Origin: Pseudorhizobium pelagicum
GTDB lineage: Bacteria > Pseudomonadota > Alphaproteobacteria > Rhizobiales > Rhizobiaceae
Direction: 5' to 3'
Assembly (NCBI GenBank): GCA_000722615.1
Contig: JOKI01000025.1
Location: forward strand, 1-64,000
Length of the DNA stretch: 64,000 nt
Below the pieces are notes generated by a model. The model had not been told where the DNA came from. It saw only the letters and a list, made by a program, of their open reading frames with translations, and ran no database searches. The position numbers and the translations under genes were made by a program. How positions within the stretch are numbered: the stretch's first letter is position 1; each line of letters begins with the position of its first letter. Positions 8,304 to 16,202 of this stretch are shown piece by piece.

Positions 8304-9263
8304 CTAAGTTCTGTTGTTAAACGCCATCAAGAAGAAAGCTCTATCGCTGGTCGTGCGCAAAGCTAAGGCGATCACAGCTGTCGCTGCAATTGCGAAAAGC
8401 ACGCGCCCTACCAGGACGCCGAGGACGTTCGCGCCAAGCGCCATAACAAGCAGAGTATCTTCAATCAGACTGTGTGCAAACCCCATGAACACGCATGAGA
8501 GAAAAACTTGGCGAGGCGGTATTTTGCCCGAGTGGGCCTCGCGAATAAGTAGGCCGGCGCCATAGGAGATTCCCAGAAACAAGCCAATCGCCGTAAGGTA
8601 GACGGCGTCACCTTGGATTCCCACAAGACGCAAGAAAGGCGACATCGCCTTCATCATCAAGTTCAACAGCCTCGTTGCGCGCAAGGCTTCAAGCGTTAAT
8701 GATAAAAACAGAAGAACAAAGAACATCCAGATCATCGTCTCAGAGAGATCCCAAAAGAACTCTGACCATAGAGGAGTTTTATGTAGTGGAACCCATGCGG
8801 GATTTACCGGCATAGACAGCCAGCCCGTGGCTTCACAAAAACGGTGTAGAAGAAAAGCATAAATAAGCCCTCCTGCTACTCGCAAGAACGTTGTTACAAT
8901 CATGCTTGGCCCGGCCTTTTGTATTATTTTTTGTTCAAGAGGTAATCCGTGCGCAAACAGGAGTAAGGCTGAGAAGACAGTGATGTCAGCAACGCTCAGG
9001 TCCGAAGCCGCCACCAAAGTGAAAACGAGCGGAATCGCACCCCAAAGCCCAACAATCATTCCAGCGAGCCACGCCAAGCCTAGGTCAGACGGCAAGCCTA
9101 TAGTCTGCAGTGCGGGGGCAAAAAAAGGGGCCATCGCCTCTATGGCCCCTGCTCGCGAGAGAAACGCGACTATAACGGTGATTGGCACTGTGATTTTTAC
9201 AAGTACCCAATAGGTCTCAAGCGTCTCACGGAATTTTTCCCGTATCGTCATAAGCAACCTCAT
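8304..9263 (-). CDS. Nucleoside recognition (Gate) domain membrane protein
   Basis: This is a polytopic inner-membrane protein of 319 residues with about eight hydrophobic segments. The overall pattern, with two similar halves that each contain a glycine-rich helix (GMIVGLWGAIPLVF and GLFLGISYGAGLLI), matches the nucleoside-recognition/Gate family seen in SpmA/SpmB, FeoB and CNT proteins. LSCVFMGFAHSLIEDTLLV near residue 260 is a strongly conserved block of this group. It is divergent from the second Lrp-type gene and convergent with the first. Its position between two amino-acid-type regulators suggests transport, perhaps efflux, of the cluster product or of its inducer; no substrate is known. 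Confidence 0.75.
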   Translation of the reverse strand: MRLLMTIREKFRETLETYWVLVKITVPITVIVAFLSRAGAIEAMAPFFAPALQTIGLPSDLGLAWLAGMIVGLWGAIPLVFTLVAASDLSVADITVFSALLLFAHGLPLEQKIIQKAGPSMIVTTFLRVAGGLIYAFLLHRFCEATGWLSMPVNPAWVPLHKTPLWSEFFWDLSETMIWMFFVLLFLSLTLEALRATRLLNLMMKAMSPFLRLVGIQGDAVYLTAIGLFLGISYGAGLLIREAHSGKIPPRQVFLSCVFMGFAHSLIEDTLLVMALGANVLGVLVGRVLFAIAATAVIALALRTTSDRAFFLMAFNNRT

Positions 9264-9323
9264 CGAATTCTCCCTGATGCGCCTTTAATGGTAACTCTAG
9301 CCGCGTCAAATTTTGGGTCAAAG

Positions 9324-9352
9324 ATTGCACATGTTCGCAATATTATTGCACA
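9324..9352. promoter_or_regulatory. Candidate Lrp-type operator with ATTGC/GCAAT repeats
   Basis: In the 115-base divergent spacer between the Gate-domain gene and the second Lrp gene, ATTGCACA occurs at 9324-9331 and again at 9345-9352, exactly 21 bases apart, about two helical turns. A GCAAT in inverted orientation lies between them at 9337-9341, so the unit reads ATTGC-N8-GCAAT-N3-ATTGC. Helically phased repeats are typical of Lrp/AsnC operators. Autoregulation by the adjacent gene plus control of the divergent membrane protein is inferred. Confidence 0.5.
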
Positions 9353-9378
9353 ATGGGCCGGAAAGGGAGATTTCCGAA

Positions 9379-9831
9379 ATGGATTCTATTGACAGAAAAC
9401 TCCTCAACCTGTTGCAGCGCGACGCATCGAGGACGAATGTTGACATGGCGAGTGAGGTGGGTCTGTCTCCCTCCAGTTGCCTCCGCCGTTTACAGCGGCT
9501 CCGCAGATCTGGAGTGATCAACCGCATCGTGGCAATTCTGAATCCCGCCAAGGTGGGGCGTGTGATCAAGGCAATGGTCACCGTTGAGCTGAAGCTTCAT
9601 GGAGAGGAGCATATGCGCCGCTTTCTAAAAGCGGCGACTGCCGAAGAAGCCGTCTCGCATGCTTATGCTGTGACAGGGGAAAACGATATTGTTTTAATGC
9701 TACGTCTGCGCGACATGGAAGAATTGGACGCGCTGAGTGAGAAGTTATTTACCGACCAGACCAACGTCGCGCGCTACATTACCACGATGGTTATTCGCAC
9801 CGCAAAGGAAGAGACTGCGGTTTTGATGTAA
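9379..9831 (+). CDS. Lrp/AsnC family transcriptional regulator (second copy)
   Basis: This is a 150-residue Lrp/AsnC regulator starting MDSIDRKLLNLLQRDA, with the helix-turn-helix VGLSPSSCLRRLQRLR near residues 28-45 and a RAM domain with VTGENDIVLMLRL. I chose the ATG at 9379 because GGGAGA lies eight to thirteen bases upstream and the family N-terminus begins there; an upstream in-frame ATG at 9313 would run through the repeat operator. It is clearly paralogous to the regulator at 7752 but well diverged from it. It probably controls the divergent membrane protein. Confidence 0.92.
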   Translation: MDSIDRKLLNLLQRDASRTNVDMASEVGLSPSSCLRRLQRLRRSGVINRIVAILNPAKVGRVIKAMVTVELKLHGEEHMRRFLKAATAEEAVSHAYAVTGENDIVLMLRLRDMEELDALSEKLFTDQTNVARYITTMVIRTAKEETAVLM

Positions 9832-9915
9832 AGAGCCGGTTTCAGCCATCATAAGATAGGGCCGGGCTGATTATGCGCGCGAGATCTCGAGACAGTAAGT
9901 CTCTGTAGCAAAAAC

Positions 9916-11158
9916 CTAAGTGCGGACCTGCAGATGCCTCACTTTGCGTAGTTGTGGAAACCAACAGCACCAAACAGCGGAAACGCCGATTGTAGCCGCG
10001 CCGCCAATAACCACGGCAGGCATGGCGCCAAGAGCCCAGGCTGAGACACCGGCGCGGAATTCACCAAGTTCGTTTGATGCACCCAAGAATACCATGTTAA
10101 CGGCGTTGACACGCCCACGTACGGCGTCGGGCGTCCATAATTGAATAAGTGTCTGCCGCACGTAGACACTCACCAATGTCAAAAGCGCCCATTAGGCCAA
10201 GGGCTAGCACTGATAGCCAGACCTCCGTCGACGCGCCGAAAACGGTAATGAAAAAACCGACCAGTGCGACGCAGACGAACATGATCAGGCCAGCGTGGTC
10301 TTTGACGGGATGGCGCAACAGGAAGGCCGCCACCAGAATCGAACCAATGCCGGGAGCGGCGCGCAGAAGACCGAGCCCCCACGGGCCGACGACAAGTATG
10401 TCGCGTGCATAGACAGGAAGCAACGCCGTGGCGCCCCCAAGCAGCATGGCGAACAAATCCAAGGAAATGGCGCCAAGAACAATCTTCTCTCTCCAAATGT
10501 ATTGAAAGCCGGCAACCATTGCCCTCAAGCTCGGCTTTTCCTCGCCTATGCGCGCTGGCGCCGGCACACGAATGGCCAGGCTTGCCGCCGCGGCAAGCAA
10601 CACAAGGGCGACGGTGTAGGCCACTTCCGGCGACGCGCCGTAAAGCAAACCACCCACCACCGGGCCCAACACGGTAGCAATCTGCCACGACGACGTTCCC
10701 CAGGCGACGGCGCTCGGCAGTTCCTCTTCCGGCACAAGGCTAGGCATTAGTGATTGCTGGGCCGGTCCGAAGAAGGCGCGCAGCGTCCCGAGCAGAATGA
10801 GCGTGCAGAAGATTGGCACTACGCTTTGCACCCCAGTGAAGGTGAACACGAGCAAGGCCAAAGCGCACAGTCCTTCACCAACAATACAGGTGGTCATTAT
10901 ACGGACGCGGTTAAAGCGGTCTGCAACAGCGCCGGTCACCAGCACGAGCAGGAAGGCGGGCAAGAACAGCGTGAGGCCCACCATACCGAGGTCAAAGGGG
11001 TCGCGGGTGATATCGTAGATTTGCCACCCGACCGAAACACCAATGATCTGGGCGGAAAAACTACCAAGGAAACGGGCAATCCAATAGCGCCGGAAGGCTT
11101 CATGCCGGAATACGCCGCCGCGTGGCCGAGCCCACCTCTGCTGTACCACCATCGTCAT
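9916..11158 (-). pseudogene. MFS transporter (EntS/MFS_3-like), frameshifted
   Basis: The N-terminal about 320 residues (RHEAFRRYWIARFLGSFSAQI onward, with DRFNRVRI in the 2-3 loop) read in one frame from 11158. At LGLMGAFD, near 10178, the frame runs into an unrelated tail ending at 10097. The next frame continues the expected family sequence: LVSVYVRQTLIQLW, then GRVNAVNMVFLGASNELGEF, to a stop at 9916. A single extra base at the ATTGGTG stretch accounts for the break. The family exports siderophores, drugs or other small molecules. The 5' end overlaps the binding-protein gene by ATGA. Either a pseudogene or a sequencing error. Confidence 0.8.
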
Positions 11159-12435
11159 TTGACCGCAGCGATCGCCACTCCAAGGGTCTCGGCAGCAGCC
11201 TCCGGCCTTATCTCGCTGCGGAAAACTTTAACCACCACATCGAAGTATGCCTCTTGAATGACGGTGGGCTGCATATAACCATGCGACATGGCGCCAATAA
11301 GCCTGCCGTTGCTATTCGCCGCCCTTACATCCGCCAAGGCGCTCTGCTCAAAAGCGTCAAGTGCTGCGTCCGGCACGTCGATCCTAGCAGGCGCGGCACC
11401 TTTTGCATCATTGAACGATACTTGAAAGGTCGGATCCATGATGGCTTTTGCGAGCTTCGCCTGTGCCGGCTGACGGTATGGTTCGACATCGAACATGGCG
11501 ATGATATCGGCGTTAAAGAGAATATCGTCTTCTGTTCCGGGAAAGCGTACGCACAAATAGTCGATGCCAAGCTTCTTTTGCGCTGCTCGGTACTCAGCCT
11601 TGGCCCAATCACCGGACACTTCGAGCAGCGCTCGACCTGTAATCACCATATCGGTTGCGTCATTCCAATGGACTGCTGAAGAGGAAGCAGTCGCATAGCT
11701 CGCGAGCCTGCTGAGGTTCTGGAAGGCTCTGGTCATCTCCGACGATTTCAAAGCGGCCTCGTCCAGTTCGACGAATGCCGATTTGTAAAAATCCGGGCCA
11801 TTGGTGCCGAGAACGACGGAATCGAACAGCGTGGCCATCAGCCAAGGTTGCCCGCCAATGGCCATCGGAACAAGTCCCGCGGACTTTGCTAGATCAAGAG
11901 CAACGAACAGCGCATCCATACTGGCGGGCGGCATTTCCAAACCGATTTTCTCGGCGGCTGCCGTATTGATCCAAAGCCAATTGATCGAATGCAGCGCGAC
12001 GGGCACCCCAATCCATTTGCCGTTATATTTGCAGAATTTTTGCAACGCTGGAGGAACCGCGTTACTCCAATCTTCGGCTGCTGCCAAAGCAGAAAGGTCG
12101 CCGAGGACGCCCTGCCGGGCCCAATACCAAGTCTCGTAGCCCGACATCACGGCGGCGGTGGGGATGTCGCCGCCGCTGACCATAGCTTTCAGATCAGCTT
12201 TAAGTTTAGCACCGCCGGCGATCGGTGTGTCGTAGAAACCTACTTCGGCCTCGAACAGTTTTCTCTTGAGAACATCCAGTGCGGCAGCTTCGCCACCGGA
12301 CACCCACCAATGGATCAGGGAGACCTCAGAAGCCGCTCGCGCTCGAGTTTGCGATAATTCGGAACCGGGGCCCCTCTGACGCAATGCATCTTCCTCAAGC
12401 ATTCTGGCCCCCTTGAATTCAATGATCATTTTCAT
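11155..12435 (-). CDS. Sugar ABC transporter substrate-binding protein lacking a signal peptide
   Basis: This 426-residue protein is similar throughout to UgpB/MalE-type sugar-binding proteins of rhizobia: SLIHWWVSGGEA, VGFYDTPIAGG, and later DWAKAEYRAAQKKLG and GTEDDILFNADI. The first 37 residues (MKMIIEFKGARMLEED...) are charged and contain no hydrophobic signal segment, and no other frame just upstream supplies one. No permease or ATPase gene is adjacent. A periplasmic binding protein without export signal or partners is unlikely to work, so this is probably a relic whose 5' end was replaced by rearrangement. It overlaps the broken MFS gene by ATGA. Confidence 0.7.
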   Translation of the reverse strand: MKMIIEFKGARMLEEDALRQRGPGSELSQTRARAASEVSLIHWWVSGGEAAALDVLKRKLFEAEVGFYDTPIAGGAKLKADLKAMVSGGDIPTAAVMSGYETWYWARQGVLGDLSALAAAEDWSNAVPPALQKFCKYNGKWIGVPVALHSINWLWINTAAAEKIGLEMPPASMDALFVALDLAKSAGLVPMAIGGQPWLMATLFDSVVLGTNGPDFYKSAFVELDEAALKSSEMTRAFQNLSRLASYATASSSAVHWNDATDMVITGRALLEVSGDWAKAEYRAAQKKLGIDYLCVRFPGTEDDILFNADIIAMFDVEPYRQPAQAKLAKAIMDPTFQVSFNDAKGAAPARIDVPDAALDAFEQSALADVRAANSNGRLIGAMSHGYMQPTVIQEAYFDVVVKVFRSEIRPEAAAETLGVAIAAVK

Positions 12436-12507
12436 CTAAGGCAGGCGATCGCCATCTCCGACTCTCGCCAGAGCCGTATTGTTGATCGCATTTTCCTGCT
12501 CAATTAA

Positions 12508-13545
12508 TCAGGGCAAGGCCTGTGAGGACACAATCCGATGATATGGATCGATGCTCTCTGAAGCTCGCAAAGCCTTCTGCAACACTTCCACGTTCGATAT
12601 GAACAGCTCCTTCAGTTCGGATCGAGTCAACGCGAATGTGCTGTTCTGGGCCAAGATTTCGAGAGCAGTGCTAAATTCTCTCTTGCGGATCATCCCCAGG
12701 AACAAAAGTGTAAGGTTGCGAAGCGAAAAATCATACTGAACATCAATACCGGACGCTGACATGAAATCTTTATTATTGCTATAAATTCGCTTCAGGCAGG
12801 CTGTGACGATGTCGGGTGCAAGTCTGGGAGCGCCGCTGAAGTAATATGCGAGGGCGACTTCGCTCTTCAAACCGAATATCTTAATTCCGATACCTAGCAA
12901 CTTTATGCCCATATCAAGATCTTCGTACCAAGGAAGTTCGGGATCAAAACCACCCGCTTCAATGAAATGTGTCGCGCGAGCAAATGTGGACTGAAGATAA
13001 AATGGAAAGGACATATATTTATCTGAGCAGATAAAATTCAGGTCGTAAACGTGAGGGGGATGCAGCTCGCCATAGTATCCTTGGCTCAGAACCTTGGAAA
13101 GATATCGATGATCGACATCAATTTCGCCCTTTGGTCTGCACCGCTCCAGTGATGAAACGACAGCAATTTTCTCGTCACTACACTGCTGATACTTGTTTTC
13201 ATAAAAGGAAACTTGTTTGGCCAGTTTTGTCGGATGCCAAAGATCGTCGGCGTCTTGCCATGCTAGAATCGCATCCGGGACGAGAGCCAGGAGTGCGTTC
13301 CTGGCCTGAGGACGCCCCTGATTTATCTCATTCCGGTGTAGAACAACCCGGGAATCACGTCTTTCAAAAGACCTGACGATGTCAGGTGACGTATCGGTGG
13401 AGCCGTCGTCGTACACAACAACTCTAAATTCCTTGTGGGTTTGCCCAAGGACATTTTCGAGCGTCTCGCCAATTGTAGTTTGGGAATTGTAACAAGGCAT
13501 GGCGACGACGATATCATTCAGCGACGTAGCAGAAATACTGGTCAT
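12508..13545 (-). CDS. Family 2 glycosyltransferase
   Basis: This is a GT-A fold glycosyltransferase of 345 residues. The N-terminal DIVVAMPCYNSQTTIGETL, then VVVYDDGSTDTSPDI (nucleotide-binding Asp pair) and ILAWQDADDLWHPTKL (metal-binding DxD region), are intact within the first 120 residues. PWYEDLDMGIKLL near residue 210 fits the catalytic-base region. No membrane segment is evident, so it acts at the cytoplasmic face. I chose the ATG at 13545 with GGAGGG just upstream rather than 13557. It is followed closely upstream by an MFS gene; there is no polysaccharide cluster around it, so the acceptor is unknown. Confidence 0.85.
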   Translation of the reverse strand: MTSISATSLNDIVVAMPCYNSQTTIGETLENVLGQTHKEFRVVVYDDGSTDTSPDIVRSFERRDSRVVLHRNEINQGRPQARNALLALVPDAILAWQDADDLWHPTKLAKQVSFYENKYQQCSDEKIAVVSSLERCRPKGEIDVDHRYLSKVLSQGYYGELHPPHVYDLNFICSDKYMSFPFYLQSTFARATHFIEAGGFDPELPWYEDLDMGIKLLGIGIKIFGLKSEVALAYYFSGAPRLAPDIVTACLKRIYSNNKDFMSASGIDVQYDFSLRNLTLLFLGMIRKREFSTALEILAQNSTFALTRSELKELFISNVEVLQKALRASESIDPYHRIVSSQALP

Positions 13546-13576
13546 TGCACCCTCCAAAGATCCTAATGTTTCAGGC

Positions 13577-14746
13577 TCAACTCGACTTGGTGTCAGCAGC
13601 AGCTGTCTTGGCGGCCATCAAGCTGATGGCCGCCAAGAGGAAAGCCATTGCGACATAGACCGACGCGAGGCCAACTTTCCCGGCGGCGAAACCGATGATC
13701 GAAGGTGCCAGTAGAAGTCCGACATGACCGATCGTTGTGACCACACTCATGCTGACACCGGAGTTCAAGCCCGGCTGATTGCCGGCGGTTGAAAAGAGGA
13801 TTGGGACGAGGTTCGCCGCGCCGATCCCACAAACGGCGAACGCCGCTATCGCCAACCATGGCCAAGGTGACAGGCCAGCAACCAACATGCTGAGGGCTGC
13901 GATAAGGCAGGAGCAGCGGAATGTCATAACCGCTCCGAAGTGATTGCGGATGCCGTCGCCGCAAAACCTCGTCAACGCCATCACGCCGGAAAAGCCGGCA
14001 AACGCGAAACCCACTATTGCTGTGTCAGCGAAGAGTTCCTTCTGGAGGTACAACGCTGACCAATTGAGGACGGAGCCTTCCGCGCACATGCACAGAAGTG
14101 CCATTGCGCCAATTGCGTAAATGCCTGCCTGCCGGGGCCAGACGAAGTGCTTCAGACCATCTTTTAGAGGTGGAGGCGCGCCGTCTGCAATATTCGAGTA
14201 GCAAAATGCCACCACGACGGCCGAGAGAATGGCGACCAAAATGGCATGCTCAACCGGACCAAATGCCTGGATGGCGATGCCGCCGAGACTGCCACCGGTA
14301 AAGCCGCCAAGACTCCAAAAGCCATGGGACGTCGACATAATTGCGCGCCCCAATTGCTTTTCGACCGCCACGACGTTGGCGTTCATGGCAACATCCATGC
14401 CGCCAATAGCGGCACCGAAGAGAATTAACACCACGCCGCCTAACCAGACATTGGAAGCCTGCGCCGCCAACGGCAACATAAAAATAACCGGTACGACAAA
14501 CAGGCGCAGTGTCTTTCCAGATCCAATACGGGCTACCAGTTGGCCGGCCAAAGTCATGGTCCAAAGTGCTGCCAAGCCATATCCAAGAATGAGGAGGCCG
14601 AGTGTAAATTCGCTGATGCCCAGTCTGGTTACAAAGCTCGGAACTTGCGGTGCCCAACTACCGGCGACAAAACCATTTACAAAAAACATAGTGGCTGCAG
14701 CCCAGCGACCAGAATTAACTACTGTTCGAGTTTCAAACAAAGACAT
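13577..14746 (-). CDS. MFS transporter (YbjJ/FucP-like)
   Basis: This intact twelve-helix major facilitator transporter of about 389 residues starts MSLFETRTVVNSGRWAAATMF. The sequence GMDVAMNANVVAVE near residue 115 and STSHGFWSLGG near 140 are characteristic of the YbjJ-like group of sugar or drug MFS proteins. The ATG at 14746 has GGAG ten bases upstream; an alternative ATG at 14776 adds ten residues. It is 31 bases upstream of the glycosyltransferase start in the same direction, so the two may be co-transcribed. The substrate is unknown; efflux of a glycosylated or amino-acid-derived product is one possibility. Confidence 0.85.
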   Translation of the reverse strand: MSLFETRTVVNSGRWAAATMFFVNGFVAGSWAPQVPSFVTRLGISEFTLGLLILGYGLAALWTMTLAGQLVARIGSGKTLRLFVVPVIFMLPLAAQASNVWLGGVVLILFGAAIGGMDVAMNANVVAVEKQLGRAIMSTSHGFWSLGGFTGGSLGGIAIQAFGPVEHAILVAILSAVVVAFCYSNIADGAPPPLKDGLKHFVWPRQAGIYAIGAMALLCMCAEGSVLNWSALYLQKELFADTAIVGFAFAGFSGVMALTRFCGDGIRNHFGAVMTFRCSCLIAALSMLVAGLSPWPWLAIAAFAVCGIGAANLVPILFSTAGNQPGLNSGVSMSVVTTIGHVGLLLAPSIIGFAAGKVGLASVYVAMAFLLAAISLMAAKTAAADTKSS

Positions 14747-15619
14747 GTCGGTTGACTCCAATACTTGGTTGAGCATGCGACTCGGGTCGATCGTTTGAAA
14801 TATTGTTGAAGCGTATTCCGGCGCAATGTGGATAATTATAAAGAAAGGTGCGATGCTTATTTTAAGAGTGTCTTGGGTTTCTCAGAGAGCGCCATTGGAA
14901 GTTCAATGAATAAAAGGAACAGATGTTAGTTCTAGAATAATATGAGTAAAATGTAATTTCTAATTAAGCTTGCTGTTTTTTATAAAGCAAAATTAGGGGC
15001 TTGGTATTTTGCCAAATACCGAAATTGGCGCTGAGTTGTATGCTGTAGGCTCTTGCTCGGAAGAGAAAATTCTGGTCGAGCTTGTTGCTGCGTGAGCTGC
15101 CGAGAGTTGTGGCTGAGTTCTAGGTGTTGCGGGATCAAGTATCTCGCTCCTTGATCGGATTGTGTCCGAACTCGAACGGCAGATGACCACTACGGCGACG
15201 CTCACGCCCGGGAGACGGAGGACTAGGGTGCAGCTTTCGCGACGACCTGAGACTCGAGCATGATCATCTAAGATCTCTCGGACATGCCGCGATAGGGCTC
15301 GTGAGCTTGATGCTGTTCCACCAGCCGGCGGCAGCCGTCATGCTTCGGCTTTCACATTCGAGTTGATCGATCTTTGGGATCAGGCGTATCGGCCCGAGCG
15401 GAAAGTCCGCGCACACTATCAAGCGTCTCCGGCTCCTGGGGTCGCCGTCAGCGGACGCAATCCTCCGCGGGCACCGCGCCCCGCGCGTGCAACTCCCACC
15501 ACCGCCGCGGGGCCGCGCAGAGCACGGGATAATCGTTCGCGACGGACGGATTGGCAGCGACATTTCATTCGCGCATTCGCACGAAAACGTGGCGTGTCAC
15601 CGGTCGTCTCAGGCTCTCC
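14747..15619. other. Long non-coding stretch at the left edge of the decayed zone
   Basis: Nearly 900 bases without a supportable gene. The first about 250 bases (14777-15020) are very AT-rich and probably hold the promoter of the leftward MFS gene. The remainder is GC-rich, with only short overlapping open frames of arginine/proline-rich shadow type. I could not match any frame to a known protein. Together with the oxidoreductase remnant that follows, this looks like decayed or recombined DNA. Confidence 0.6.
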
Positions 15620-15872
15620 GCATTTCAACTGCGGCATCCTGTAAAGCGGCGACGATTGCCGCTCAGGCGCCGCACCGACGGATGTTGTTGCTCATGAATT
15701 CGCGAATGGTTTCGGGATAGGTCGCGTTTCCGACGCCTGTCTAAGTGGACCATGCATGCGCCGCACTGCCCGTAATCGCAACCCTTCTTGGCACCGGTAA
15801 GCACAAGTTCCTGCTCGCTTGAACGGTTGCGCCGGTGGCCGGCACGTTATTAATGATGATAAACGTGTCGCC
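15620..15872 (-). pseudogene. Remnant of a [2Fe-2S] subunit of a xanthine dehydrogenase-family oxidoreductase
   Basis: Three fragments in different frames of the minus strand line up with the iron-sulfur subunit of YagT/PaoA-type aldehyde oxidoreductases. First comes VPATGATVQAS; then, in another frame, ELVLTGAKKGCDYGQCGACMVH with the CX4CXXC cluster motif at about 15745-15810. Finally, after a loss of roughly 60-80 residues, PETIREFMSNNIRRCGA, the second-cluster block, appears followed by a stop and AAIVAALQDAA at 15620-15710. The middle cluster block is missing and the frames do not connect, so it cannot be functional. No FAD or molybdopterin subunit follows. Confidence 0.7.
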
Positions 15873-16202
15873 AGCTCGCGACGCTGCGGTTTTCGAACCG
15901 ACCGTGAGGCGCTTTTCCCTGCGGTATGAGGCAAACCCAACGACGGACACAAAGCATGGAAGTCGCCCATGGGGCGTCGGAATGCTTAATCTGAGGTCAG
16001 TCGATCGCGCTTGCGCGAGACCGGTGTTGTCTGCATTCGCCTCCGCAAAGCTGCAGGCCGCGTTCATTAGACCTCCAACTTCAAGCTGCTTCACACCCAT
16101 TGTCGAAATTCATGTCATTCGGACGCCGGCGCATCGCCATATAAGTCATGATCGAGCAAGCATGGGTTGGCCCGCTGCTCCGCGCCACTGCCGTGGCATG
16201 GC
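15873..16202. other. Non-coding spacer before the two-component genes
   Basis: About 330 bases between the oxidoreductase remnant and the stop of the histidine kinase gene. Open frames here are shadows without recognisable protein similarity. It marks the transition from the decayed zone to the densely coding, visibly more GC-rich DNA to the right. I see no tRNA, integrase or direct repeat that would mark an island boundary. Confidence 0.5.

Noticed and set aside
14940..14955. A 14-base match AAATGTAATTTCTA shared with 7640-7653 in another AT-rich promoter region
   Set aside because: A match of this length between AT-rich spacers is expected by chance in a 64-kb window and it has no symmetry, so I do not call it a shared operator.
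15264..15563. A 99-codon minus-strand frame in the decayed zone, considered as an FAD subunit following the iron-sulfur relic
   Set aside because: I could not match any block to the FAD or molybdopterin subunits of the oxidoreductase family.
1..16202. Integrase, transposase, tRNA or flanking direct repeats that would prove a mobile island
   Set aside because: None was seen on either strand; the island idea rests only on apparent composition and gene decay.
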